A DNA stretch of 27,582 nucleotides from JAWLBR01 sp041687495 (GCA_041687495.1 JAWLBR010000037.1:1-27582), one strand, 5' to 3'. Positions 15,443 to 23,989 are shown, counted from the first letter of the stretch. Translations and numbers: made by a program. The notes: generated by a model not told the origin, from the sequence alone.

Positions 15443-17308
15443 ATGGATTATATCCGGGCCTTGGTTAACGCTCTGACATCGCTCGCCCATACCATTCAGC
15501 CAGAGCATTCGGTCATCCCCGTTCTGCTTCTCCTGGCGGCCGGGGTCGCTGCCGCAGCAACGGGGTCGTTGCAGCTATTCCTGGTCATGCGCCGCACCCA
15601 AAAGGAACAAACCGCCTTTGACACAGCCAGAGTCGATCAGTCTCTGTCTGGTTCCAACACGCTGTTTGCCCGCCTCGTTCGCAGTTACCGGGCCGCTGTC
15701 CGCGGTCAAAATGTCACGCCAGACACCGCAGCAATGGTCGCAGTGAAGGTAGCTCCCATTGCTTCCATGTGGGAGCGGATAGCTCGTTGGATGTCTAATT
15801 CCACTGTTGGCGTCGGCCTTCTGGGTACTTTTCTAGGGCTGGTGGATGCCATCAGCAAAATTAGTGCCCAGCTTATTAACCTAGGCTCCAGCGGAGAAGC
15901 AACGGCAGTGGGAAGCAACACCGAGGCGTTTGTCACAGCAATCTCCGCAGCCTTGGAGGAACCACTGAAAGGGATGGGTGTCGCATTTATCTCCAGCGTC
16001 GCCGGTCTGCTGGCGTCCTTTGCCCTATCGTTTCTCCTGACCATGATCGACTTTCCCGGACGCCGCGGCCAGTTTGCCGATCAGCTGGAGGACTTTCTGA
16101 ATAACCGCCTATTTCCCAGCATTCACACAGACCCTCTCCAGATAATGATTGGAGATCTGGGCGATCGGATTGGAACCAACTTTGATCGCTCCTTGGCCGC
16201 TCTCAGCCAGCAGATGGTGGAGATGTCCCAACGGATCGTCGCCACCTTGGACGGACTTGATGGGCTAGTCGCTCAGCTTGGTAGTGCCAGTACAGCCTTT
16301 GATGCAGGTTCAGAACGCCTGCTGGAATTTAACGACAGACTGGAGCAGTCTCTGGATCATATTGACGCCTCGGCATCTGGCGCCACAGCGGCGGCTGAAC
16401 GCTTAGCCAATGGAGTCGGCTCCTTTGACTCTCACTTGGTTGCCATCAAGCAGATGGAAGCAGAGCACCTCAGAACCTTTGACCAGTTCGTGACAGCCAG
16501 TATGAACAAGGTGGAACACTCGTGGCAAAACGGTCTTAGTACCTTGCAAGCGATTGCCGCTAGAGACGAGGCTGCCGCCGGAGATCTGGCTCAGCACCTT
16601 CAGCAGTGGCGGGAGAGTCTTGCCGACCTAACTAAGACTCTTGGGCAAACCCAATCGGCCATGGACGAGCTACCCCAGCAAGTGAATCAGCAGATGGCAG
16701 CAGCAATTCAGGTCTTTACAGAAGCGACTCAACCGCTGGAAGAGACAGGCCATCATTTCTCTTCTCTAGCCCAGACTTTGGAGAGCAGCTCAACCGCGGT
16801 GCGGGATACGGCCATCCAGTTAGGTAGTCGGCTGGAGCAGATTCATGAGACCCTTACTGCCACTGTTGGTGAGCTGAGCAGTAACCAGCATACCCTGGCG
16901 CGGGACCTGGCCTTGAACCATCAAGGCACCCGACAACTGGGAGAGACAGCGAAGGCACTGCATGCTGCCGTTGAGGGCTTGTCAGCCGAATTCAGCACCC
17001 AGGCCGCGAGGCACTTTTCCCGGGCGATGGATGATTTTGCCCGGAAGCTCGACCTGATTGAGCAGCTGCACACGGCTTACCAAGGCGGGATCGACGAGTT
17101 GAAGACAGCCTACGCCCAAGACGCCCGCTTGGCACTGGAGATTCACTTGACAGACCTAAGGGAGTTAAAGCAGGCCTTAGACTCAGTACAGAAAGGCTTC
17201 CGACAGCTAACAGACCAGACCCGTACCACAGCCACAATCATCTCTGAAAGTATGGATGGCCTGGCCCAGGCTGCACCGGCCAGTGAAGAGGATCGGGAAG
17301 GAAACTAA
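15443..17308 (+). CDS. ZorA-like MotA/TolQ/ExbB channel protein with long coiled-coil tail
   Basis: 621-residue membrane protein. Hydrophobic segments lie at about 23-49, 121-142 and 177-201. The second carries VGLLGTFLGLVDAI and the third GVAFISSVAGLLASF, the hallmark helices of MotA/TolQ/ExbB stator units. After residue 205 comes an acidic, Ala/Gln/Leu-rich region of about 400 residues with heptad-like repeats and no further membrane span, matching the intracellular tail of ZorA from Zorya anti-phage systems. Known ZorA and ZorB form a 5:2 ion-driven rotary motor; the same is inferred here. The ATG directly follows the TAA of the NYN gene and uses AGGAG inside that gene, so translation is coupled. 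A plain MotA or TolQ would lack the tail. Confidence 0.88.
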   Translation: MDYIRALVNALTSLAHTIQPEHSVIPVLLLLAAGVAAAATGSLQLFLVMRRTQKEQTAFDTARVDQSLSGSNTLFARLVRSYRAAVRGQNVTPDTAAMVAVKVAPIASMWERIARWMSNSTVGVGLLGTFLGLVDAISKISAQLINLGSSGEATAVGSNTEAFVTAISAALEEPLKGMGVAFISSVAGLLASFALSFLLTMIDFPGRRGQFADQLEDFLNNRLFPSIHTDPLQIMIGDLGDRIGTNFDRSLAALSQQMVEMSQRIVATLDGLDGLVAQLGSASTAFDAGSERLLEFNDRLEQSLDHIDASASGATAAAERLANGVGSFDSHLVAIKQMEAEHLRTFDQFVTASMNKVEHSWQNGLSTLQAIAARDEAAAGDLAQHLQQWRESLADLTKTLGQTQSAMDELPQQVNQQMAAAIQVFTEATQPLEETGHHFSSLAQTLESSSTAVRDTAIQLGSRLEQIHETLTATVGELSSNQHTLARDLALNHQGTRQLGETAKALHAAVEGLSAEFSTQAARHFSRAMDDFARKLDLIEQLHTAYQGGIDELKTAYAQDARLALEIHLTDLRELKQALDSVQKGFRQLTDQTRTTATIISESMDGLAQAAPASEEDREGN

Positions 17309-17330
17309 GCCAGAACCGGCTTCAGATGGG

Positions 17331-18053
17331 ATGTGCGGAAGGATGCGCAGAAACAGGTACAACCCTGCAGCAGAGGAATCCAACTACTGGCCATCGTTTG
17401 CCGACCTGATGTCAGGATTTGCGCTAACTTTGGTCCTGCTCATGCTGTTCTCCTGGGCCCACGCCATGGTTAAGGTGCACAGTGTGGATACCACGCTAGA
17501 CATCGCTAAGGAAACAGCAGAAGTCAAGGGGCGGATTATGTCAACACTGCCCGCAGCTTCGTTCTCTGCCGATGGGACCCGGCCCTATGAGATCACTCCC
17601 AACGGAACAATTGTAATTCGGGAGCGGGTCCTTTTTGATACTAACCAAGCGGAGATCAAGATCGAGGGTAAGCCGATCCTTGCGTATTGGGGCGAGGTCT
17701 TTCTCGATCTGCTGGAACAAGAAGAGCTGAGGGAATATATCGATGCCATCATGGTCGAGGGACATACCGACTCAACGGGCAGCGATCAGTGGAACTGGCT
17801 GCTGTCGAGCCAACGGGCTATTGCAGTTGTGCAGTATCTGTATGAAGCAGTTCCAGCTTTAGCTGAGAAATACCCCAATTACTTTGCCGCCGTAGGCTAC
17901 TCCAAGTACCGACCGGCAGCCGAGGGTGATACCATTTCTCGGGCCAACAGCAGCGAGACGCTGCGTCAGCAGAACCGCCGCATTGAGTTTCGCATCGACC
18001 TTTCCGACCAAAAACTCCTCGGGCATGTGATCGCCACCCTCACCGGTGACTGA
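17331..18053 (+). CDS. ZorB-like MotB/OmpA peptidoglycan-binding motor protein
   Basis: 240-residue partner of the ZorA-like protein. A short basic N-terminus leads to YWPSFADLMSGFALTL and one membrane span (about 24-45). Asp25 in SFADLM matches the ion-carrying Asp of MotB/ZorB. A linker of about 50 residues precedes an OmpA/MotB C-terminal domain: VEGHTDSTGS (142-151), LLSSQRAIAVVQYL (157-170) and RRIEFRI (216-222), which binds peptidoglycan. The start is uncertain: ATG 17331 gives the expected short cytoplasmic end, ATG 17343 has an adjacent GGAAGG, and the frame is open from ATG 17256, which would overlap the ZorA-like gene by 53 bases. It ends the cassette; no clear terminator follows. 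Confidence 0.88.
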   Translation: MCGRMRRNRYNPAAEESNYWPSFADLMSGFALTLVLLMLFSWAHAMVKVHSVDTTLDIAKETAEVKGRIMSTLPAASFSADGTRPYEITPNGTIVIRERVLFDTNQAEIKIEGKPILAYWGEVFLDLLEQEELREYIDAIMVEGHTDSTGSDQWNWLLSSQRAIAVVQYLYEAVPALAEKYPNYFAAVGYSKYRPAAEGDTISRANSSETLRQQNRRIEFRIDLSDQKLLGHVIATLTGD

Positions 18054-18123
18054 CCGCCAAGCCCAAAAGACAAGACGAGGCCCCCACCAGGCGACCACAG
18101 TAGCATTATGGGATCAAAGTCCA

Positions 18124-18129
18124 TATAAT
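18124..18129 (+). promoter_or_regulatory. Candidate -10 box of the LysM-GH18 gene
   Basis: A perfect TATAAT, with only a poor -35 (TAGCAT, 18101-18106) 17 bases upstream. Its last two bases are the A and T of an in-frame ATG at 18128, so that ATG would be outside the transcript; this supports the TTG start at 18173. A weak -35 would fit an alternative sigma factor or activator. Confidence 0.4.
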
Positions 18130-18172
18130 GCAGGGACTATGGTACCTTATCGCCTTGTGGGAGGTGTACCCT

Positions 18173-19729
18173 TTGCTTCAAGTTTATACGGTGCGGCCAG
18201 GGGACTCGCTATGGGCCATCGCCCAGCAGTTTGGAGTATCAGTGCAGAGCATCATTGACCTGAACAATCCTCCATATCCCAACCGGCTGACACCTGGACA
18301 AAGCCTGATTATCCGTACAGATGCGGAAGCACCCGAGGAACCTGCAGAACCTGAGGAACCAGCATTTCAGGAGTACACAGTCAGGTCCGGGGACACTATC
18401 TGGCAGATCAGCCGCCGCTTCGGGGTATCCATGCAGGACATTATCGATCTGAACAACATTACCAATGCCAGTCGAATCTACCCAGGCCAAGTACTGCGTA
18501 TCCCCGTTCCTACTCAGCCCCCTGCTCCAGGTCAACGTGTCTACGTGGTGAGACCGGGAGACAGCCTATGGACAATCAGTCGACGATTTGGAGTCAGCAT
18601 AGATGACATTCTGGCCGCCAATGACTTGGCAAATCCGAATCTGATCTACCCGGGGCAGGAACTGATCATTCCTGGTCCGGGCCAACCCGGACCAGAACCA
18701 GAGCCTGAACCTGAACCGCCGGTACCAGACACCCCGGAATACCCCGCCATTGTCAACGGCTACCTGACGGCTCAAGGAGAACCAGATCGTCAGCGAATCA
18801 ATGCTGTTGGCTATGCCCTCACCTACGTGTCTATCTTTAGCTTTACTTTTAGACCAGACGGCACACTTAGGCCGCTTAATGACCGTCCAGCGTTGCAGGC
18901 TGCTCAGGCCGAAGGCATCGGCGCCTTGCTCACACTGACCAATATTGAGGGCGACATGTTCAGTTCAGAGTTGGCCCAGGCTATACTCAATGACGAACAG
19001 GCGCAAGCTGCTTTGATCGACCAACTGGTGGATGCAATGTTGACCCGAGGTTATGTCGGCCTCAACATTGACTTTGAGTATGTCTTCCCCGAGGATCGAG
19101 AGGCATTCAACCAGTTCATGAGGAACCTGAAAACAGCGATGGAGCCCGAAGGGCTGGTACTCACCAGCGCCCTAGCACCAAAGGCCAGTGCGCAGCAGCG
19201 GGGCCTGCTGTACGAGGCCCACGATTACGAGGCCCACGGCGAGATCGCAGACTACGTAATCCTCATGACCTACGAGTGGGGATGGGTAGGAGGCCCTCCG
19301 ATGGCCATCGCCCCTCTGAATCAGGTCCGCAGAATCCTAGATTACGCTGTGACCGTGATCCCGAGGAATAAAATTCTCATGGGCGTTCCCGTCTACGCCC
19401 GGGATTGGGCAATTCCATGGGTAGAGGGCACCCGCGCCCGAACCTTTTCGATCCAAGAAGCTGTCCGGCAAGCCATCGATCAGGGTGCTGCGATTGAATA
19501 CGATGAGACGGCGCAGTCGCCGTTTTACCATTATGAAGTCGATGGTCAACGTCACGAAGTTTGGTTGGAAGATGCCAGAAGCATCGATGCCAAAATTGAG
19601 ACCGTCAAGGAGTATGAATTGGCGGGAGTAAGTCTGTGGACTATCTACGGAAACTTTCCTCAGCTATGGCCCCTGCTGGCCGACCGATTCGATGTTCAAA
19701 AACCTGCGGTCACCGAGAACGGAGATTAG
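18173..19729 (+). CDS. LysM-GH18 peptidoglycan hydrolase, YaaH/SleL type
   Basis: 518-residue protein with three LysM peptidoglycan-binding modules (about 4-48, 67-111, 123-167; each has a RPGDSLW/RSGDTIW opening and YPGQ.L.I ending), a Pro/Glu-rich linker (about 168-188) and a GH18 domain to the end. The catalytic motif is GLNIDFEYV with Glu302 as acid; LMTYEW is the conserved tyrosine-bearing strand. No signal peptide is present, as in spore-coat YaaH/SleL of Bacillus, which cleave cortex muropeptides as N-acetylglucosaminidases. TTG 18173 is chosen over ATG 18128 because GGGAGGTG lies six bases upstream and the protein then starts right at the first LysM. It suggests a spore-forming host, not proof of one. 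Relation to the ZorAB-like cassette is probably coincidental. Confidence 0.9.
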   Translation: MLQVYTVRPGDSLWAIAQQFGVSVQSIIDLNNPPYPNRLTPGQSLIIRTDAEAPEEPAEPEEPAFQEYTVRSGDTIWQISRRFGVSMQDIIDLNNITNASRIYPGQVLRIPVPTQPPAPGQRVYVVRPGDSLWTISRRFGVSIDDILAANDLANPNLIYPGQELIIPGPGQPGPEPEPEPEPPVPDTPEYPAIVNGYLTAQGEPDRQRINAVGYALTYVSIFSFTFRPDGTLRPLNDRPALQAAQAEGIGALLTLTNIEGDMFSSELAQAILNDEQAQAALIDQLVDAMLTRGYVGLNIDFEYVFPEDREAFNQFMRNLKTAMEPEGLVLTSALAPKASAQQRGLLYEAHDYEAHGEIADYVILMTYEWGWVGGPPMAIAPLNQVRRILDYAVTVIPRNKILMGVPVYARDWAIPWVEGTRARTFSIQEAVRQAIDQGAAIEYDETAQSPFYHYEVDGQRHEVWLEDARSIDAKIETVKEYELAGVSLWTIYGNFPQLWPLLADRFDVQKPAVTENGD

Positions 19730-19756
19730 CGACAAGAGCGACCAGTCCGAGAAGAA

Positions 19757-19791
19757 GGGACAGAGACTAACCTCTCTGCCCCTCTTTATTT
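19757..19791 (+). terminator. Terminator after the LysM-GH18 gene
   Basis: CAGAGA (19761-19766) pairs with TCTCTG (19773-19778), extended by GGG/CCC across one bulged A, loop of six, then TCTTTATTTG. It lies in the 69-base gap between convergent genes. Confidence 0.6.
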
Positions 19792-19798
19792 GATTCAA

Positions 19799-20617
19799 TT
19801 AGGCCTGGGTCCAATACTCCACGATTGTCCTCTGATAGTGAGGATAGACATGTTCCGGTTCTTCCAGTTCTGGGTGCCATTTCTTCTCCCACTCCAGGGA
19901 TAACCACCCATCGTAGCCGCTGTCCTTCAACAGCTTGAGGAACGTGTGAATGGGAACGCTACCTTCGCCTAGTCTACAGTAGCGGAAACTATCCTTGGTA
20001 CCCACTGAATCCTTCCAGTGGGTGTGGGCTACAAACCGACCAATTCTGTCCCAGGTGTCTTGGGGCTCTTCCCCGAAAAATCGATAAGGGTGATGGATGT
20101 CCCACAGGATGCGAACTTCCGATCTGTTGACCAACTCCATGACCTCGAGAATATCTTGACTGCGCGAAAAGTCGCCATGGGTCTCCTGGAGCACGGTGAC
20201 TCCGGTACCCTTGGCGTATTCAGCCAATTGCACCAGTGCTCCCGCCACTTGATCTACGATCTTGGATCGCAGGTCAGGCGATGGAATCCGGTCTCCGAAT
20301 ACCCGGATAAATGGCGATCCTAACTCAGCCGCCAAGTCTATGTGCCGCCTGCCCAGATCAATATTCTCGGCAACCTGTTCCTCGGTGTCAAATCGGCATG
20401 ATGTTCCCAAGCAGCAGATGGCTAAGTTCATATCCGCTAATCTTTCCTTGGTGGCAGCTAGCTTTTCCGGCACAAATGGAGCTGCCTTTGGCAGATCCAT
20501 CTCTCCCTCGACTCCCCGCAGTTCGATTCCGTCAAACCCCATAGCCTTAGCCTGCTCCAGGGTTTTCTCCCAACCCCATTCGGGGCTGCCTAACGTGGTA
20601 AACGACGTTTTCATCAT
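19799..20617 (-). CDS. Sugar phosphate isomerase/epimerase-like TIM barrel protein
   Basis: 272-residue AP_endonuc_2/xylose isomerase-like (PF01261 type) protein. The strands FDGIELRG, FIRVFGDR, VTVLQETHG, ILWDIHHP, VAHTHWKD and WLSLEWEKKW are in family order, and the likely metal ligands Glu145, Asp173, His200 and Glu242 are all present. Members isomerise or epimerise sugars, inositols or hydroxypyruvate; the substrate cannot be named. The start at ATG 20617 has GGGGGAGG seven bases upstream; the open frame reaches 20650 but without such a site. It is a single gene, divergent from the helicase (about 170-base gap without a recognised regulatory motif). Confidence 0.87.
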   Translation of the reverse strand: MMKTSFTTLGSPEWGWEKTLEQAKAMGFDGIELRGVEGEMDLPKAAPFVPEKLAATKERLADMNLAICCLGTSCRFDTEEQVAENIDLGRRHIDLAAELGSPFIRVFGDRIPSPDLRSKIVDQVAGALVQLAEYAKGTGVTVLQETHGDFSRSQDILEVMELVNRSEVRILWDIHHPYRFFGEEPQDTWDRIGRFVAHTHWKDSVGTKDSFRYCRLGEGSVPIHTFLKLLKDSGYDGWLSLEWEKKWHPELEEPEHVYPHYQRTIVEYWTQA

Positions 20618-20788
20618 TGCTGCGCCTCCCCCGTCCGATGGAAAATTCACCTATCTACACTTACTGACCAACGAGCAACTTCCTGCCCGGAGACCAGACA
20701 ATTGGCAGTGACAAAGTTCCCAGCAGGATTCGCCGCCAGATGTCTCAAACTAGATCGCAAAGGGATAGCAAAAATAGGAGCAATCAAA

Positions 20789-22816
20789 TTGGCTAAAAAA
20801 CGAAAACAACCCAAAGCGCAAGTGCCTTACAAATTCCGGGGGCTTGTGCTGGACGAGTTTCAGAAGCAGGCGGTATGGTACCTGCAGAAGAGCACATCTA
20901 TTCTAGTCTGTGCCCCGACGGGGACCGGTAAGACACTCATCGCAGACTACCTGGTAGATATGACGCTAAAACAGGGTGGTAAGCTGGTTTTTACCGCTCC
21001 CATCAAGGCACTGGTAAACCAGAAGTACCAGGAGTTCTGCCGCCAATTCGGCCAAGATCAGGTCGGGATTGTGACCGGAGATGTTTCAGACAACAAGGGC
21101 GCGAACCTAGTCGTGATGACAACCGAGGTATTCCGCAACATGCTGATGCGTCAAGAGGTGGATCCCTGTATCCAGTGGGTCATCTTCGACGAAATTCATT
21201 ATCTGGATCATCGGGAACGGGGAACCGTATGGGAAGAGGCAATTCTGCTGCTGCCCAAGAAAGTGGGCATATTGGGGCTGTCGGCGACGGTTCCCAATGC
21301 CAGCGAGATTGCCCAGTGGATCGAGAGCGTTCACCGGCCCATCGCAGTGGTCACCCACACAGACAGAGCGGTACCTCTTGTTCACCTATACTTCAGTGAA
21401 AGAACCCAGGCTGTCTCTCGTGAAGAAGTTTTAGGCGGGCTCCTGTCGGAAAGCTACGACTCCAAGGGAGGTACAGTCAGTTTTGACGACGACATCTTTG
21501 GCCGGCTGCGGCGGGAGACCATTGCCAGTTCCGGTCACCTAGACTTAATCAACTATGTGATTCGGAATCGGATGCTGCCCTGCCTATACTTTGTCTTCAG
21601 CCGCCGCGGCTGTGAGAACAAGGCCGCAGAGCTGGCTCGTTCAGCTAACTTCCTGAAGCCACACGATAAGCGGGCGGTGGAGGTAACTGTCCGACGCAAA
21701 ATCCAAAGCCGAGGAATCAACCGAGACGATATCCCCCACCTGGCTCAGATGCAGGAACAGTGGTCGCGCGGCATTGGCGTCCATCACGCAGGCCTCCTTC
21801 CCGTGGTAAAGGAGATCGTCGAAGAGCTGCTATCTCGCCGACTCCTCCGCATCATGTATGTAACAGAGACCTTCGCCGTGGGAGTCAATATGCCGGTGCG
21901 GTGCGTGTGTTTTGACTCTCTGCGCAAGTTCGACGGGCAGCGTTGGCGCCTTCTGACTCAACAGGAGTACTTTCAGATGGCAGGTCGAGCCGGACGCCGG
22001 GGCCTGGACAGACAAGGGACGGTCATTACTCTCGTGGATGGGTCAGACCTAAAACGCAGCCTACCGCCAAACTGGGAAGACTCTGATCTTGAACCCATCA
22101 CCAGCAAAGTAGCCCTTACCTTCAACACGGTAGTTAACCTTTTGGCTCGGTTCAACTCAAGTGATATTGACCGGCTCTTTTCCAAGACGCTGGCCGCCTA
22201 CCAGTACCACGGGGGTGCCTCCACTGGCTCGGAAAAGTCTAAACCCGAGCCCAACCCAGTCGAGACCCTAAAGCTGGACCTCGCCCAGAAAGTCAAGCTG
22301 CTTGCTGATCTTGGCTTCATCGCCGACGATCAGCTGACCGCTAAGGGAGAAACCTGCCGCGGCATCTTTGTCCAGGAAGTCCTTACCACAGAGCTCTTGT
22401 TTCAAGGGGTATTCGAGGGACTGAAGCCCGAGGCGATCTGCTCACTGCTGGCCTCTCTGGTATATGACAGTAAACCCGGAGATGAGCTCAAGCAGACCAG
22501 AGCCCAGGAGTGGTTGCCTGCCGCTTCGGTGATTGTAGACCGAATTCGGCAGCGAGACTATCTCAATCAACTGGAATCGCTGTCGCTGCAGCCGCAAATC
22601 GGTCAGGTGGCAGCTGACTGGGCTAGAGGTACAGCCATGCGCAACATCCTCAAGCAGTACCCAATCTCTGAGGGCGACTTTGTCAGTGTTTGCCGGAAGG
22701 CCATTGACCTGGCTCGGCAGATTCAGGCAGCTTACCCCAGCAGCCCCCAGCTGCGCCAGAAACTGACCCAATGCATCAGCAAACTAGATCGAGATGTAGT
22801 GCAGGTGCACCTCTAG
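20789..22816 (+). CDS. Ski2-like DExH-box RNA/DNA helicase
   Basis: 675-residue superfamily 2 helicase. Motifs in order: a Q-like LDEFQKQAV, Walker A APTGTGKT (42-49), TAPIKALVNQK (Ia), MTTEVFRN (Ic), DEIH (134-137), LSATVPNASEIAQWI (III), then in RecA2 a VHHAGLLPVVKE segment, TETFAVGVNMP (V) and QMAGRAGRRGLDRQG (VI). This is the Ski2/Mtr4-like pattern; a C-terminal helical part of about 240 residues follows. It probably unwinds structured RNA in the cytosol. TTG 20789 has AGGAG with eight-base spacing; the frame is also open from TTG 20702 with a weaker GGAGA, adding 29 basic residues. Flanked by unrelated genes on opposite strands, so it appears monocistronic. Confidence 0.88.
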   Translation: MAKKRKQPKAQVPYKFRGLVLDEFQKQAVWYLQKSTSILVCAPTGTGKTLIADYLVDMTLKQGGKLVFTAPIKALVNQKYQEFCRQFGQDQVGIVTGDVSDNKGANLVVMTTEVFRNMLMRQEVDPCIQWVIFDEIHYLDHRERGTVWEEAILLLPKKVGILGLSATVPNASEIAQWIESVHRPIAVVTHTDRAVPLVHLYFSERTQAVSREEVLGGLLSESYDSKGGTVSFDDDIFGRLRRETIASSGHLDLINYVIRNRMLPCLYFVFSRRGCENKAAELARSANFLKPHDKRAVEVTVRRKIQSRGINRDDIPHLAQMQEQWSRGIGVHHAGLLPVVKEIVEELLSRRLLRIMYVTETFAVGVNMPVRCVCFDSLRKFDGQRWRLLTQQEYFQMAGRAGRRGLDRQGTVITLVDGSDLKRSLPPNWEDSDLEPITSKVALTFNTVVNLLARFNSSDIDRLFSKTLAAYQYHGGASTGSEKSKPEPNPVETLKLDLAQKVKLLADLGFIADDQLTAKGETCRGIFVQEVLTTELLFQGVFEGLKPEAICSLLASLVYDSKPGDELKQTRAQEWLPAASVIVDRIRQRDYLNQLESLSLQPQIGQVAADWARGTAMRNILKQYPISEGDFVSVCRKAIDLARQIQAAYPSSPQLRQKLTQCISKLDRDVVQVHL

Positions 22817-22822
22817 GACGCC

Positions 22823-22850
22823 AGATACCCGCCTTCACAGGCGGGTATCT
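22823..22850. terminator. Hairpin between convergent helicase and URO-D-like genes
   Basis: Perfect 11-bp stem (22823-22833 with 22840-22850), six-base loop TTCACA, just after the helicase stop at 22816. There is no real T-tract on either strand, so it may terminate weakly or protect mRNA ends. Confidence 0.5.
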
Positions 22851-22906
22851 CCGGCACGTCTTACTATTCCAACTGCTTATTCAGACCTGATCTACCGGTG
22901 GCCGCT

Positions 22907-23989
22907 TTATCTCTTTGCCAACTCCACCGCGGCTGCAAGCAACTCCTCTGCCTCGCCTTGACTGCGGCAGGACGTACTAATGTATAGTCCTTCTGGCTGC
23001 AGTTCACGGAGCATCCACGGAATGCGCTCAGGCCTAGCGCCGTTGAGAACCAAATTCTTGCCAGCTGCCTGGATCCTACGGTACAGCGGTAGCCACCGGG
23101 CACTGTCTACTGGCTCCTGCCCATCACCAGGCACCCATTGAATCCCCGTGAGTTCTGGAATAGCCAGAATCATGTCCAAATGCGGGATCTCGCCTGGCCC
23201 ATCCAAGTGGTAAATGGACTTGTCCAGCTGCCGGCACTGCTCCTCCAGGTCAGGCAGGACGAATTCCTCAAACATCGCCGGTGAAATCATGGCACAAAAA
23301 TCACACTGCAGCGGGTACCACGTCTGCTCCGACCACAGTCCCAGCCAGGCCGAAGTGCCATCCTGTACCGTACGGATCTGAGCATCCAAGATGTCGTAAT
23401 ACTGGTGCCACACGTGCACAATCTTCCTGCTGGAGGATCGTACTGCATCGGGAGAATCAATCAGGTCAATTAATAGCTCGCTGGTTCCCCGCAGCGACGC
23501 CACAATATCCAGCGGGCCGCCGAAATCAGTAGTACCCACAATGTAGCGCCCCGCCGCATTCGCCATGGCTGCTTCGGCTAAGCGCTGGGTCAAGTTCCAC
23601 CACCTGTTGTCAGGACTCAGCTCAATCTGCGGTGCATCAGCCCAATCAGCAATGCTCCGATCTTGGTCAAACCATACTGTGGATTCAGCAAAAACGGGGT
23701 TGATTCCAAGATACGTAGCCATAATGCCTGGTCCGAGGTTAACCCACCACAATGGGAGAGCTTCGCCCCCATAAAAGGTAGTTGCGAACTTCGCTTCATG
23801 GAGAGGCTGTAAGTATTGGGGATCGGTCCACTTGGCCGTCCAGTCTGTGCCAATATCCGGAACCGGCGCATGCGGAAGCGGGTTATCTCTGGGCGCAGTA
23901 ACAGCCACTAGGGCTCGATCCAGCAGCTCATGCTCCCACCAAGCCTCCCACCGCCGTTCACTCTCTTTCCAATCAGGTTTGAAGTACAT
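22907..23989 (-). CDS. Uroporphyrinogen decarboxylase-fold (URO-D superfamily) protein
   Basis: 360-residue soluble protein of the URO-D/methyltransferase superfamily. It opens with MYFKPDWKESERRWEAWW, shared by a subgroup of clostridial URO-D-domain proteins, and has the family C-terminal pattern with IYHLDGPGEIPHLDMIL and a later LQPEGLYIST. The N-terminal arginine motif of true HemE is not apparent, so haem synthesis is unlikely; relatives include corrinoid- or folate-dependent methyltransferases and many of unknown role. The ATG has GGGGGAG seven bases upstream. It lies 76 bases after the Crp/Fnr gene on the same strand, with a hairpin (24040-24057) between, so it may be part of that transcript. 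Confidence 0.8.
   Translation of the reverse strand: MYFKPDWKESERRWEAWWEHELLDRALVAVTAPRDNPLPHAPVPDIGTDWTAKWTDPQYLQPLHEAKFATTFYGGEALPLWWVNLGPGIMATYLGINPVFAESTVWFDQDRSIADWADAPQIELSPDNRWWNLTQRLAEAAMANAAGRYIVGTTDFGGPLDIVASLRGTSELLIDLIDSPDAVRSSSRKIVHVWHQYYDILDAQIRTVQDGTSAWLGLWSEQTWYPLQCDFCAMISPAMFEEFVLPDLEEQCRQLDKSIYHLDGPGEIPHLDMILAIPELTGIQWVPGDGQEPVDSARWLPLYRRIQAAGKNLVLNGARPERIPWMLRELQPEGLYISTSCRSQGEAEELLAAAVELAKR

Noticed and set aside
15443..17308. Methyl-accepting chemotaxis protein
   Set aside because: The long Ala/Gln-rich helical tail invites this, but there is no HAMP domain or signalling hairpin motif, and the MotA/TolQ helices are clear.
15443..18053. Flagellar MotAB stator genes
   Set aside because: No flagellar or chemotaxis genes nearby, the tail is far too long for MotA, and the partner gene encodes a NYN nuclease.
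18344..18720. Pro/Glu codon repeats as a DNA repeat element
   Set aside because: They encode the low-complexity linkers between LysM modules and the GH18 domain, a normal feature of such proteins.
20789..22816. Helicase as the ZorD component of a type I Zorya system
   Set aside because: ZorD is a Snf2-type helicase-nuclease; this is a Ski2-like DExH protein, separated from the ZorAB-like genes by a GH18 gene and an opposite-strand isomerase gene.
22907..23989. hemE, uroporphyrinogen decarboxylase
   Set aside because: The N-terminal arginine-rich substrate motif of HemE is not seen and there are no haem genes nearby; only the superfamily fold can be claimed.
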